Counted from the stretch's first letter, positions 32,905 to 42,479 are shown. The stretch: DNA of 64,000 bases from Sinisalibacter aestuarii (GCF_027923545.1 NZ_BROH01000015.1:1-64000); one strand, 5' to 3'. The notes: generated from the letters alone by a model not told the origin. A program made the numbers and translations.

Positions 32905-33390
32905 CTATGCGGCGGTCTTGATCTCGACCTTGTGCGCCGGGCGCTTCGCCCCGGCCGGTTTCGGGATCGTCACGGTGAGCACGCCGTTTTTCATGTCGGC
33001 CTGCACTGTGTCGGGGTCGATCTCGAACGGCAGGCGGGTGGTGCGGCGGAACGAGCCGGTGCGCCGTTCGAGCCGGTGATATTCACGGCCCTCATCGTCA
33101 TCGGTCGTTTCTTCCTCAGCCACCTTGTCGCCGCGGATCGTGATCGTGTCGCCACTGATCTCGATATCGAGATCGTCGCGGTCGATCCCCGGCAGATCGG
33201 CGGTGATGCGAATCCCGGTTTCGGTCTCGCTCACATTGGTGCGCATCCGAAACTCGCCTTTCATCAACTCGCCCCGGTCGAAATCTTCGATCAGGCTGTC
33301 GATCTGCCTGCGCAGGGCGTAGAACGGGCTTTTCTCGTCTTCGCCCCAATCGCTCCACATCGTCGGGAGCCAGTCACGTTTGTTTGTCAT
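32905..33390 (-). CDS. Hsp20/alpha-crystallin small heat-shock protein
   Basis: A 161-residue holdase chaperone. The alpha-crystallin domain spans about residues 45-150: MRTNVSETETGIRITADLPGI, LDIEISGDTITIRG, GSFRRTTRLPFEIDPD and GVLTVTIPKP, with the conserved A-x-x-x-x-GVL feature (ADMKNGVLTVTIP). The N-terminus is short. The gene is convergent with the BCCT gene and has its own upstream region after a neighbouring terminator. Confidence 0.95.
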   Translation of the reverse strand: MTNKRDWLPTMWSDWGEDEKSPFYALRRQIDSLIEDFDRGELMKGEFRMRTNVSETETGIRITADLPGIDRDDLDIEISGDTITIRGDKVAEEETTDDDEGREYHRLERRTGSFRRTTRLPFEIDPDTVQADMKNGVLTVTIPKPAGAKRPAHKVEIKTAA

Positions 33391-33486
33391 CGAACCCTCC
33401 TGTATCGAGTGGCCAACAACAGAAGTGATCTACCACTCATCCCGAGTCGTTGCCTTGATCGCCGTCAACAGCATCGGGCCGGCGCA

Positions 33487-33522
33487 CAAAAAAACCGGCT
33501 TGGGGACGGTCCCCCAAGCCGG
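33487..33522 (-). terminator. Terminator of the phytochelatin-synthase-like gene
   Basis: On the minus strand an 11-bp stem (CCGGCTTGGGG at 33495-33505 paired with CCCCAAGCCGG at 33512-33522) is followed by a run of seven T. It starts 14 bases after the stop codon. Confidence 0.9.
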
Positions 33523-33536
33523 GTGGCACGGGTGGG

Positions 33537-34283
33537 TCAGTCGGCCCTGGCGATGCGGACGAACCCGCCGGTTTCGCCTTCGAGCACCCCGTGCTCGGCG
33601 CCGGTGGGTTTGACCATCGCGTCGAGCAGCACCGGCACCGGGGTCCAGTAGGGGATATACCATTCCTGGTCGACTTCGAGGATCAGCACCGTGTCGGCGG
33701 CGGCGTCATACGCGCCGATCACCGAAACATGCGGGCCATCCCAGTCGCCGGTCACCACGCCCTGGTTGAAATAGACCAGCAGGGCATCGTCGGCGCTGGC
33801 CTCGTTGGCGGCCAGCCAGTCGCGCAGCGTGGCGAGGGTCTCCGCCGTCGCGGCTTGCGGCTGGAAGCTTTCGACGCGGGTGCCCGCCATCGCGAGGCTG
33901 GCCACCGCGGCTTCGGTGAAGCTCACAAGCTGGTCGAAGCGCACGCCGTCGCCGCCTTCGGCGGACAGCGCCGTCCACTCATCCGAGCCGACCAGGTCGA
34001 GCAGGCCGGGCTGGGTCAGCACCGTGTCTTCGGCATTGGCGGGCAACCCGTTCAGCCCGTTCACCGCGGCGGTGACGGCGGCGATGGAACAGGCGGAGGT
34101 GGTGTATTGCGGTTTTACGAAAGAGGCGAAAGCCCAGTAATCCGGGGCCGGGCTTTGGCGGAGGTAATCGGTCGCGTCGGTGACCGGGGTGGCGTTGGGG
34201 CCGAGTTTCGGCAAGGCATCACCGTCCTGCGCCAGAACCGGACCGGCCGCGACGCAGGCGAGGAGCGCAAGCATTCTGCGCAT
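33537..34283 (-). CDS. Secreted phytochelatin-synthase-like cysteine peptidase (C83 family)
   Basis: A 248-residue protein with a clear signal peptide (MRRMLALLACVAAGPVLAQD). The mature part resembles the bacterial phytochelatin-synthase family. The nucleophile Cys lies in QYTTSACSIAAVTAAVN, the catalytic His in GPHVSVIGAYD and the Asp in TVLILEVDQEWYIPYW. Family members hydrolyse glutathione to gamma-Glu-Cys, and the plant ones make phytochelatins. Being exported, it should act on periplasmic thiols. GGAGACAGATC precedes ATG 34283. It lies close to phr-trgAB-cysK, a metalloid and sulfur-related cluster. Confidence 0.83.
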   Translation of the reverse strand: MRRMLALLACVAAGPVLAQDGDALPKLGPNATPVTDATDYLRQSPAPDYWAFASFVKPQYTTSACSIAAVTAAVNGLNGLPANAEDTVLTQPGLLDLVGSDEWTALSAEGGDGVRFDQLVSFTEAAVASLAMAGTRVESFQPQAATAETLATLRDWLAANEASADDALLVYFNQGVVTGDWDGPHVSVIGAYDAAADTVLILEVDQEWYIPYWTPVPVLLDAMVKPTGAEHGVLEGETGGFVRIARAD

Positions 34284-34424
34284 GATCTGTCTCCAAGAAA
34301 AAACCGGCACCGGGCCGGCAGGCCATAGTCGCCCAACCCGGGCCGCCCGCAAGCGAAATTTAGCGACATGGACGGGCCGCGCGCGCGCGCCTAGGCTGGC
34401 GGGCGAGTCGGCAAGGAGAGCGCA

Positions 34425-35645
34425 ATGAGCTTGGATATGGACTGGGTGCGGGCGCAATTCCCCGCGTTTTCGGAGCCTTCGCTGGCGGGGCAGGCCTTCT
34501 TCGAGAATGCCGGCGGCAGCTATGCCTGCGCCCCGGTGATCGACCGGCTCACGCGGTTCTACCGCGAACGCAAGGTGCAGCCCTATGCGCCTTACGAGGC
34601 CAGCCGCCTTGGCGGCGCCGAGATGGACGAGGCCCGCGCCCGGCTGGCGGCGATGCTGGGGGTGGAGAATGATGAACTTTCCTTCGGCCCCTCGACCACG
34701 CAGAACACCTATGTGCTGGCGCAGGCGTTCCGCCAGATGCTGCAGCCCGGCGAGGCGATCGTGGTGACCAATCAGGATCACGAGGCCAATTCCGGCCCCT
34801 GGCGGCGGCTGGCCGAGGCGGGGATAGAGCTGCGCGAATGGCGGATCGACGCCGAGACGGGGCATCTCGACCCGGACCGGCTCGACGATCTGCTGGACGA
34901 GAAGGTGCGGCTTGTCGTCTTTCCGCATGTCTCCAACATCGTCGGCGAGATCAACGACGTGGCCGCAATCACCGCGCGTGCCCATGCCGCCGGTGCATTC
35001 GTCTGTGTCGACGGGGTGAGCTATGCACCGCATGGCCTGCCCGATGTGGGGGCGCTGGGGCCGGATATCTATCTGTTTTCCGCCTACAAGACCTATGGGC
35101 CGCATCAGGGCATGATGGTGATCCGCCGCGCGCTCGGTGACGTGCTGCCGAACCAGGCGCATCACTTCAATGCGGGCGTGCTTTACAAGCGCTTCACCCC
35201 GGCGGGGCCGGATCACGCGCAGGTGGCGGCAAGCGCGGGGATGGCGGATTACATCGAGGCGCTTTCGGCCCGTCATGGCGGGCCGCAGACGGGGGCGGGC
35301 GCGGCGCGTAAGGCGCATGATCTGATGCGCGCGCAGGAGGTGACGCTACTCCAGCCGCTGCTCGACTACCTTGCCGCGCGCAACGATCTGCGGCTGATCG
35401 GCGCGCGCGAGGCCGGCGCGCGCGCCCCGACCGTGGCCGTCGATCTGCACCGGGCGCCGGAGCCGGTGGCAGCGGCGCTGGCCGATCACGGGATCATGGC
35501 GGGAGGCGGCGACTTTTACGGCCACCGCCCGCTGACCGGCCTCGGGATCGACCCCGATCAGGGCGTGCTGCGGCTCTCCTTCGTGCATTACACCTCCGAG
35601 GCGGAAGTGGCGAAGCTGATCGACGCGCTCGACGCGGTGCTCTGA
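34425..35645 (+). CDS. Cysteine-desulfurase-like class V aminotransferase
   Basis: A 406-residue PLP enzyme of the cysteine-desulfurase-like subfamily (VC1184/TIGR01976 type). ENAGGSYACAPVIDRL is the N-terminal signature and GPSTTQNTYVLAQAFRQML binds cofactor phosphate. The PLP-binding Lys is in FSAYKTYGPHQGMM, and VCVDGVSYAPHGLPDVGAL precedes it. It lacks an evident reactive Cys loop of SufS/IscS, so true desulfurase activity is uncertain. The photolyase gene begins 7 bases after its stop, indicating an operon. Confidence 0.88.
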   Translation: MSLDMDWVRAQFPAFSEPSLAGQAFFENAGGSYACAPVIDRLTRFYRERKVQPYAPYEASRLGGAEMDEARARLAAMLGVENDELSFGPSTTQNTYVLAQAFRQMLQPGEAIVVTNQDHEANSGPWRRLAEAGIELREWRIDAETGHLDPDRLDDLLDEKVRLVVFPHVSNIVGEINDVAAITARAHAAGAFVCVDGVSYAPHGLPDVGALGPDIYLFSAYKTYGPHQGMMVIRRALGDVLPNQAHHFNAGVLYKRFTPAGPDHAQVAASAGMADYIEALSARHGGPQTGAGAARKAHDLMRAQEVTLLQPLLDYLAARNDLRLIGAREAGARAPTVAVDLHRAPEPVAAALADHGIMAGGGDFYGHRPLTGLGIDPDQGVLRLSFVHYTSEAEVAKLIDALDAVL

Positions 35646-35651
35646 GCACCG

Positions 35652-37076
35652 ATGCACGGCACGCCGCCCGTTCTGCTCTGGCTGCGCCGCGATTTGCGGC
35701 TGGCCGACCATCCGGCCCTGCGGGCGGCAATCGCCACCGGCCAGCCGGTGATCCCGGTTTTCATCCGCGACGACAGTGTCGATGGGCTGGGCGCGGCGGC
35801 GCGGTTCCGATTGGGTCTTGCGCTGGTGGCTTTGGCGGAGGGGCTGGGCGCTCTGCAGAGCCGCCTCACGCTGCGGGCGGGACCGGCAGAGGAAACGCTG
35901 GCGGCGCTTATCGCCGAGACCGGGGCGAACGCGGTTTACTGGACGCGCCTTTACGATCCAGCCAGCATCGCGCGCGATACCGCCGTGAAGGCGGCGCTGA
36001 CGGCGCGCGGGGTGCGGGCCGAGAGCTTTCCCGGTCATGTGCTCTTTGAGCCGTGGAGAGTGGCTACCGGGCAGGGCGGGCCATACCGGGTGTTCACCCC
36101 GTTCTGGAAGGCGGTGCGCGCGCGCCATCCCGGCGTACCGCTCGACGCGCCCCGGCGCCTCGCGCCGCCGCAGGCCTGGCCCCGGAGCGATGAACTGGCC
36201 GCGTGGCGGCTCGGCGCGGCGATGAACCGGGGCGCGCCGATCGTTGCCGCGCACCAGTGCCCCGGCGAGGCGGGCGCGGCGGCGCGGCTGGAGCGGTTTC
36301 TCCATGAGCGGATCGCAGACTACGGCGCAGGGCGCGATTACCCGGCGCAGGCGGCGACCTCCGGCCTGTCGGAAAACCTTGCCTGGGGCGAGATCGGCCC
36401 GCGCCAGATCTGGGCCGCCGGCTGGCGGGCGCTGAACGAGGGCGCGGCGGGGGCGGAGGATTTTCTGCGCGAACTGGCCTGGCGCGACTTCGCCTACCAC
36501 CTGATGTTTCATTTCCCCGCGCTGGTCACCGGCAACTGGCGTGCGGAGTGGGACAGCTTCCCGTGGCGCGGCGACCCGGAGGCGCCGGAGGTGCTGGCCT
36601 GGCAGCAGGGGCGCACCGGCGAGCCGCTGGTGGATGCGGCGATGCGCGAAATGTATGTCACCGGCAAGATGCATAACCGCGCCCGGATGATCGTGGCGAG
36701 CTACCTCACCAAGCACCTGCTGACACATTGGCGGATCGGGCTGGACTGGTTTGCCGAACATCTGACCGACTGGGACCCGGCCTCGAACGCGATGGGCTGG
36801 CAATGGGTGGCGGGGTCGGGGCCGGATGCCGCCCCCTATTTCCGGGTGTTCAACCCGGCGACGCAGGCGAAAAAGTTCGATCCCGACGGCGCCTACCGTG
36901 CCCGCTGGATCGCCGAGGGGCAGGCGCATCCGCCCGAAACGGCGCTGCGCTATTTCGATGCGGTGCCACGCCGGTGGCGGCTCAGCCCCGCCGCCGCCTA
37001 TCCCGATCCGGTGGTCGACCTCGCCGAAGGCCGGGCACGGGCGCTGGCGGCCTATGCGGCCCATCGCGGCGGCTGA
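35652..37076 (+). CDS. phr: Deoxyribodipyrimidine photolyase (cryptochrome/photolyase family)
   Basis: A 474-residue FAD photolyase that splits UV-induced cyclobutane pyrimidine dimers with blue light. The N-terminal antenna domain starts VLLWLRRDLRLADHPAL. The FAD domain has WRDFAYHLMFHFP, TGEPLVDAAMREMYVTGKMHNRARMIVASYL, and WQWVAGSGPDAAPYFRVFNP. The Trp electron-transfer positions appear kept. It is preceded by a class V aminotransferase gene and followed by trgA. Confidence 0.95.
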   Translation: MHGTPPVLLWLRRDLRLADHPALRAAIATGQPVIPVFIRDDSVDGLGAAARFRLGLALVALAEGLGALQSRLTLRAGPAEETLAALIAETGANAVYWTRLYDPASIARDTAVKAALTARGVRAESFPGHVLFEPWRVATGQGGPYRVFTPFWKAVRARHPGVPLDAPRRLAPPQAWPRSDELAAWRLGAAMNRGAPIVAAHQCPGEAGAAARLERFLHERIADYGAGRDYPAQAATSGLSENLAWGEIGPRQIWAAGWRALNEGAAGAEDFLRELAWRDFAYHLMFHFPALVTGNWRAEWDSFPWRGDPEAPEVLAWQQGRTGEPLVDAAMREMYVTGKMHNRARMIVASYLTKHLLTHWRIGLDWFAEHLTDWDPASNAMGWQWVAGSGPDAAPYFRVFNPATQAKKFDPDGAYRARWIAEGQAHPPETALRYFDAVPRRWRLSPAAAYPDPVVDLAEGRARALAAYAAHRGG

Positions 37077-37145
37077 GGCATTTCGCCCTTGCGTGCGGCG
37101 GGCCTGCTGCCGAGAATGCCGCCAGACAAGCTGGAGGAAGAGCAG

Positions 37146-37586
37146 ATGCCGACAACCGCGCGTCTCGTTGCTGCCGTGCTCATGGCGGCGCTCGGCTGGG
37201 GTGTGGCCACCCTCGCCACCGCCTATCTGCCCGAGGGGCAGCCGGTGGGGCTGTTCGCGCCGGTCATGGCGCTCTGGGGCGTGATCGTCGGATGGATCTG
37301 GACGGGCCGGAAAATCCAGGAGGGCAGCGGCAAGCCGCTTGGCGTCGGCCTTGTCGGCGCGGCGCTGCTGGTATTCTGGGTGCTGCTGTCTTTCGCGGGC
37401 TTCGAGATGGTCCGCCGCGCCACCCGCGTGCGCTATGGCGGCCCGGTCGAAGCGCTGGAAGACATGATGAAGATCGCGATGGAATATGTGCGCGACCAGA
37501 TGCAGCCTGACGTGATCGGCGCGCTGGTGATCGGTGGCGCGCTGGCCGGCGTGCTGACCGCCTGGGTCGCCCGGCGCTTCCGGTGA
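37146..37586 (+). CDS. trgA: Tellurite resistance protein TrgA
   Basis: A 146-residue membrane protein with three or four hydrophobic segments: LVAAVLMAALGWGVATLATAY, VGLFAPVMALWGVIVGWIWTG, LGVGLVGAALLVFWVLLSFAG and VIGALVIGGALAGVLTAWVA. The central motif RATRVRYGGPVEALEDM and its coupling to trgB identify TrgA, described in Rhodobacter sphaeroides as needed for high tellurite resistance. Its stop overlaps the trgB start by 4 bases. The mechanism is unknown. Confidence 0.82.
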   Translation: MPTTARLVAAVLMAALGWGVATLATAYLPEGQPVGLFAPVMALWGVIVGWIWTGRKIQEGSGKPLGVGLVGAALLVFWVLLSFAGFEMVRRATRVRYGGPVEALEDMMKIAMEYVRDQMQPDVIGALVIGGALAGVLTAWVARRFR

Positions 37587-38713
37587 GCCTGCCACTGTTT
37601 TTCTATGGCACGCTGTGCCATGCGCCCCTGCGTGAAGCGGTGCTCGGGCTCGGTCATACGGTGAACGAAGCCCGGCTCGCGGGCTATTCGGTGCATTGGG
37701 CCGAGGGGAGCGACTATCCGGTGATCGTGCCCGATGCCGCGGGTGTGACGCTGGGGATCGTCGTTGACGGGATCGAGGCCGGGGCCGAGGCGCGGGCCAA
37801 CTGGTTCGAGGGCGGGTTCGGCTACCGGCTCGAAGAGGTCCGTGTGGCCGTCGACGGGCGCGGGGCGGTGGCGGCGCGGGTCTATATGCCGGATGGCAGG
37901 CTCACGCCCGGCGCGCCCTGGTCGCTGGACGATTGGGTTGGTGCTCATGCGCCGGTCTGGCTGCGGGCCGCCGAGGAGGCAATGGCCGTCTTCGAGCAGG
38001 AGCGTGGCCGGGGCGCGTCGCTCGCCGCGCGCTGGGAGATGATGAAGCAGCGCGCCGCCACGGCGCTCCGGGCACAGGCGCGCATCGCAGGCCATGTGCG
38101 CCGGGTGGATTACAGCACCGAGCGCGACGTTGCCGTCGAGCAGGCGCGCCACCCCCATACCGGCTATTTCAGTCTGCAGGACCACGATTTGCGCTATCGC
38201 CGCTTCGACGGTGCGATGAGCGCCCCGGTGCGCCGGGCCGGCTTCGTCGGCGGCGATGCGGCGACGGTTCTGCCCTGGGATCCCGAGCTCGATGCGGTGC
38301 TGGTGGTGGAGCAGTTCCGCGCCGGGCCGTTCTTTCGCGGCGATCCCCGGCCCTGGACGCTGGAGCCGATCGCCGGCCGGGTCGATCCGGGCGAAGACCC
38401 GGCAGCCTGCGTGCGGCGCGAGGCGATGGAGGAGGCGGGGCTTGCGCTCGGCCGGCTGCACCGGATCGCCGATTACTACCCGAGCCCCGGCGCGGTGAGC
38501 GAATTCGTCTATTCCTTCGTCGCCGAGGCGCAGCTTTCGGGCCGGGGTGGCGAGTTGGGCGGGATGGACGATGAGCACGAGGATATCCGTACCCACCTGA
38601 TCCCGCGCGAAGAGATCATGGCGCTGGTGGCGAGCGGCGAGGTGGCGACGGGGCCGCTGATCCTGTCGCTCTACTGGCTGGAGATGTTTCGCGAGAAGCT
38701 GTGGCGGGGTTAG
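37583..38713 (+). CDS. trgB: TrgB: gamma-glutamylcyclotransferase-like plus NUDIX hydrolase
   Basis: A 376-residue two-domain protein. Residues 1-140 start LPLFFYGTLCHAPLREAVLG, the YGTL motif of AIG2/gamma-glutamylcyclotransferase-like folds. Residues 190-375 are a NUDIX hydrolase with the box GRVDPGEDPAACVRREAMEEAGL (G-x5-E-x7-REUxEE), like ADP-ribose pyrophosphatases. In Rhodobacter sphaeroides trgAB contributes to tellurite resistance. The N-terminal domain might act on gamma-glutamyl compounds, fitting nearby thiol genes. It is coupled to trgA by an ATGA overlap. Confidence 0.85.
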   Translation: MSLPLFFYGTLCHAPLREAVLGLGHTVNEARLAGYSVHWAEGSDYPVIVPDAAGVTLGIVVDGIEAGAEARANWFEGGFGYRLEEVRVAVDGRGAVAARVYMPDGRLTPGAPWSLDDWVGAHAPVWLRAAEEAMAVFEQERGRGASLAARWEMMKQRAATALRAQARIAGHVRRVDYSTERDVAVEQARHPHTGYFSLQDHDLRYRRFDGAMSAPVRRAGFVGGDAATVLPWDPELDAVLVVEQFRAGPFFRGDPRPWTLEPIAGRVDPGEDPAACVRREAMEEAGLALGRLHRIADYYPSPGAVSEFVYSFVAEAQLSGRGGELGGMDDEHEDIRTHLIPREEIMALVASGEVATGPLILSLYWLEMFREKLWRG

Positions 38714-38863
38714 GATACCCGGCATGCAGGCAGCCGGAACGCCCTCCCATGACCGCTGGCAAATCGGGGCCGATGTCACGCGATTGCGCGGTTCGCGCTG
38801 CTTGAGTTCCCGCCCCGCGCCGCCTACACATTCAGGAGCGGCAGAACGTGGAAGGGCAGCGGC

Positions 38864-39898
38864 ATGGACAAGCGCGAAACACTCTCCGAGCTGGTCGGCA
38901 ACACGCCGCTGGTGAAGCTCAAGGCCGTATCCGAGGCCACCGGCTGCGATATCTACGGCAAGGCGGAATTCATGAATCCGGGCCAGTCGGTGAAAGACCG
39001 CGCGGCCCTGTGGATCATCCGCGACGCGGTGGCGCGCGGGCAGTTGCAGCCCGGCGGCACCATTGTCGAGGGCACTGCCGGCAATACCGGGATCGGGCTG
39101 GCGCTGGTGGGTGCTTCGATGGGGTTCAGGACGGTGATCGTGATCCCCGAGACGCAGAGCCAGGAAAAGAAAGACATGCTGCGGCTGGCCGGGGCCGAGC
39201 TGGTGGAAGTGCCCGCAGCACCCTACCGCAACCCCAACAATTTCGTGCGCTATTCCGAGCGGCTGGCGAATGAGCTGGCGCGCACCGAACCCAACGGCGC
39301 GGTCTGGGCCAACCAGTTCGACAACGTGGCCAACCGGCAGGCGCATATCGAGTCCACGGGGCCGGAAATCTGGGAGCAGACCGGCGGCAAGGTCGATGGG
39401 TTCGTCTGCGCGGTGGGCTCGGGCGGCACGCTGGCGGGGATCGGCATGGCCTTGCAGCCCCGGGGTGTGAAACTCGCCATCGCCGATCCAATGGGGGCGG
39501 GGCTTTACAGCTATTACACCACCGGCGAGATCGCGATGGAGGGCAGCTCCATCACAGAGGGGATCGGCCAGGTGCGGATCACCAGAAACCTTGAGGGCTT
39601 CACCCCCGACATGGCCTTCCAGGTGCCCGACGAGGAGGCGCTGCCCTATATCTTCGATCTGGCCCAGCAGGAGGGCATGGTGCTCGGCGGCTCCTCGGGC
39701 ATCAACATCGCCGGCGCGGTGCGCATGGCGCGCGAGATGGGGCCGGGCCATACGATCGTGACGGTGCTGGCCGATTACGGCACGCGCTACCAGTCGAAGC
39801 TGTTCAACCCGGCTTTTCTGAAAGAGAAGGGCCTGCCGGTGCCGGGCTGGCTCGACCGGGCGCCCGCCGCCTTGCCGCAGGTGTTTGAAGAGGTCTGA
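38864..39898 (+). CDS. cysK: Cysteine synthase A (O-acetylserine sulfhydrylase)
   Basis: A 344-residue PLP enzyme that makes cysteine from O-acetylserine and sulfide. The PLP Lys is in NPGQSVKDRAAL, the substrate loop is EGTAGNTGIGLALVG, VGSGGTLAGIG binds phosphate, and GGSSGINIAGAVRMA follows. It carries the longer C-terminus common in alphaproteobacterial CysK. The position after trgAB repeats the Rhodobacter sphaeroides tellurite locus, where cysK also affects resistance. Confidence 0.95.
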   Translation: MDKRETLSELVGNTPLVKLKAVSEATGCDIYGKAEFMNPGQSVKDRAALWIIRDAVARGQLQPGGTIVEGTAGNTGIGLALVGASMGFRTVIVIPETQSQEKKDMLRLAGAELVEVPAAPYRNPNNFVRYSERLANELARTEPNGAVWANQFDNVANRQAHIESTGPEIWEQTGGKVDGFVCAVGSGGTLAGIGMALQPRGVKLAIADPMGAGLYSYYTTGEIAMEGSSITEGIGQVRITRNLEGFTPDMAFQVPDEEALPYIFDLAQQEGMVLGGSSGINIAGAVRMAREMGPGHTIVTVLADYGTRYQSKLFNPAFLKEKGLPVPGWLDRAPAALPQVFEEV

Positions 39899-39902
39899 CC
39901 CG

Positions 39903-42479
39903 ATGCGCCGGTTTTCCGCCCTCGCGGCGCTTCTCGCGCTCCTGACCCTTACCGCCCTGCCGTCCACCGGCCGGGCGCAGGAGGCGGCGGGCGGCGATGG
40001 CGCGGCGGTAAGCGCCGCCGGGGCCGAGAGCGCGCCGGAGCAGGTCTTGGCGGAGGAGGGCGCGGCGCAGCTCGCGCCCGGTTCCACCACCTCGACCATC
40101 GACTACGCGGCCTGGGAACGGGTCGCGGTGCGGGCCGAACAGGCGGTCGAGGCCGGGCGGGCCTCGGATCAGGCGTTGCAGAACCTGCGCTCGGAACTGG
40201 TGGGCTGGCGCGAAGTGTTCACCAGGGCGCGGGCCGACAATCAGGTGCGCATCACCACGTTGCGGACCCAGATCAACACCCTCGGCCCGGCCCCGGCGGA
40301 GGGCGAAACCGAACCGGTGGTGATCTCGGAGACGCGGCTGGAACTGACCCGCCAGCTTGAAGAGGCGCAGGCGCCGGTCAAAGCGGCCGAGCTTGCCCTT
40401 GCGCGGGCCAATGCGCTGATCAACCAGATCGACAGCACCTTGCGCGCGCGCCAGACCGACGCGCTTTTTGCCCTCGGGCCGACGCCGCTGAACCCGGCGC
40501 TCTGGGGCAAGGCGGCCGAGGAGCTGCTGACCACCTTCAACCTGAGCTGGGCCGGTGTCACCTCGTCCTGGCAGACCGAGACCCAGCGGGCCGAATTGCG
40601 CAAGAACCTGCCCGCCGCGCTGGTGCTGGCGGTGCTGGCGCTGGTGCTGCTGGTGCGGGGCCGCATCTGGGTGATGCGGGTTGGTGTCAAGATGCGCGAG
40701 CGCGGCAGCGGCGCGACGCTCGACGTCTGGAGCTTCATCCTGTCTCTCGGGCAGGTGCTCCTGCCGTTCTTCGGCCTCGTCGCGCTGATGGAGGCGCTGC
40801 GGCTGACCGGCGCGCTCGGCCTGCGCGCCCAGCTTGTGGCCGACACGCTGCCGGGAGCGGGGCTGCTGTTCTTCACCGCGCGCTGGATCGGCAACCGGGT
40901 GTTCGGTCAGCCCGGTGCGGATTGGCAGGTGTTCGATCTGACGCCGGCCAGGCGCACCGAAGCGCGGCTTTACAGCGCGACGCTCGGCTTCCTGCTGGGC
41001 CTCTATGCCGTCCTGCAGCGGGTGATGGAGTATGAGAGCTATTCCGATGGCAGCCGCGCGGTCTTGCTGTTTCCGGTGCTCGGCGCGGTGGCCTTTCTGC
41101 AATTCCGTCTCGGCCAGATCCTGCGCCGCCATGCGCGCGAGGTAACCGGCGAGGGCGAAGAGGGCGGCGGATTTCTCGCCCGCAGCGCCGGGTTCGTGGG
41201 GCTTTTGCTGAAGATCGTGGGCGTGTTGGGGCCGGTCGCCGTGGCGATCGGCTATACCGGGCTCGGCGACCGGATGTTGATTCCGACCGTGATGTCGCTC
41301 GGGCTGATTGGCGTCGTGCTCGCGCTGCATCACTTCTTCGTCGATCTCTACGCGCTTGTTGTCAGGGCCGATCAGGCCCAGGCACAGGAAGCGCTGGTGC
41401 CGGTTCTGGCAAGCTTCGTCGTCGCGCTGCTGGCGATCCCGGTGCTGGCGCTGTTCTGGGGCGCGCGAGTGACCGATCTCACCGAACTCTGGACGACGAT
41501 CGGCCAGGGCGTCACCATCGGAGATACGGTGATCGCACTGTCCGACCTGATCACCTTCGCCATCGTCTTCGCCATCGGCTATGCCGCCACCCGGCTGGTG
41601 CAGGGCACGCTGAAGAGCACGGTTCTGCCCAAAACCCGCCTCGATATCGGCGGCCAGAACGCGATCAGCTCCGGCATCGGCTATGTCGGCATCTTCGTCG
41701 CGGCGCTCGTCGCCATCACCTCTGCGGGGATCAACCTCTCGGCTTTCGCCATCGTCGCCGGCGCGCTCTCGGTGGGCATCGGTTTCGGCCTGCAGAATAT
41801 CGTGTCGAACTTCGTCTCCGGCATCATCCTGTTGATCGAACGGCCGATCAGCAAGGGCGACTGGATCGAGGTTGGCGGGCAGATGGGCTTCGTGCGCGAT
41901 ATCTCGGTGCGCTCGACCCGGATCGAGACCTTCGACCGCACCGATGTGATCCTGCCCAACTCCGATCTGATCTCGGGCGTGGTCACCAACTACACGCGCG
42001 GCAATTCCGTTGGCCGGGTGATCGTGCCGGTCGGTGTCGCCTATGGCACCGATACCAAGAAGGTCGAGGACATCCTCAGGGAGATCGCCAATAATCACCC
42101 GCTGGTCACGGTGAATCCGCCGCCCTCGGTCTTCTTCATGGAATTCGGGGCCGACAGCCTGAATTTCGAGATCCGGGCGATCCTGCGCGATGTGAATTTC
42201 AAGCTCGCGGTGCATTCCGAAATGAACCACGAAATCGCCCGGCGCTTTGCCGAAGAGGGGATCGAAATTCCCTTCGCGCAGCGCGATATCTGGCTGCGCA
42301 ACCCCGAGGTGCTGGCAGGCGCGGTCGCCCCGCCGCCTGCCGCGCCGAAACCGAAAGCCCGCCGCAAGCCCGCCGCCCGGCCGGACGAGACCGATACCGC
42401 CGCCGCGCGCGCCCAGCTTGATGTCGAGGACATGCAGGATACCCACGGATACGGCAAGGAAGACAGCGAAGATGACTGA
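39903..42479 (+). CDS. Large MscS-family mechanosensitive channel
   Basis: An 858-residue inner-membrane channel. A signal peptide (MRRFSALAALLALLTLTALP) precedes a periplasmic coiled-coil-rich domain (about residues 30-220, DUF3772-like). About ten transmembrane helices follow. The MscS core is near residues 610-790: the pore helix region SAFAIVAGALSVGIGFGLQ, NIVSNFVSGIILLIERPISKGD, and the beta domain with RSTRIETFDRTDVILPNSDL. The C-terminus is basic then acidic. It should open under hypo-osmotic stress. Its 3' end overlaps alaX by 8 bases. Confidence 0.92.
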   Translation: MRRFSALAALLALLTLTALPSTGRAQEAAGGDGAAVSAAGAESAPEQVLAEEGAAQLAPGSTTSTIDYAAWERVAVRAEQAVEAGRASDQALQNLRSELVGWREVFTRARADNQVRITTLRTQINTLGPAPAEGETEPVVISETRLELTRQLEEAQAPVKAAELALARANALINQIDSTLRARQTDALFALGPTPLNPALWGKAAEELLTTFNLSWAGVTSSWQTETQRAELRKNLPAALVLAVLALVLLVRGRIWVMRVGVKMRERGSGATLDVWSFILSLGQVLLPFFGLVALMEALRLTGALGLRAQLVADTLPGAGLLFFTARWIGNRVFGQPGADWQVFDLTPARRTEARLYSATLGFLLGLYAVLQRVMEYESYSDGSRAVLLFPVLGAVAFLQFRLGQILRRHAREVTGEGEEGGGFLARSAGFVGLLLKIVGVLGPVAVAIGYTGLGDRMLIPTVMSLGLIGVVLALHHFFVDLYALVVRADQAQAQEALVPVLASFVVALLAIPVLALFWGARVTDLTELWTTIGQGVTIGDTVIALSDLITFAIVFAIGYAATRLVQGTLKSTVLPKTRLDIGGQNAISSGIGYVGIFVAALVAITSAGINLSAFAIVAGALSVGIGFGLQNIVSNFVSGIILLIERPISKGDWIEVGGQMGFVRDISVRSTRIETFDRTDVILPNSDLISGVVTNYTRGNSVGRVIVPVGVAYGTDTKKVEDILREIANNHPLVTVNPPPSVFFMEFGADSLNFEIRAILRDVNFKLAVHSEMNHEIARRFAEEGIEIPFAQRDIWLRNPEVLAGAVAPPPAAPKPKARRKPAARPDETDTAAARAQLDVEDMQDTHGYGKEDSEDD

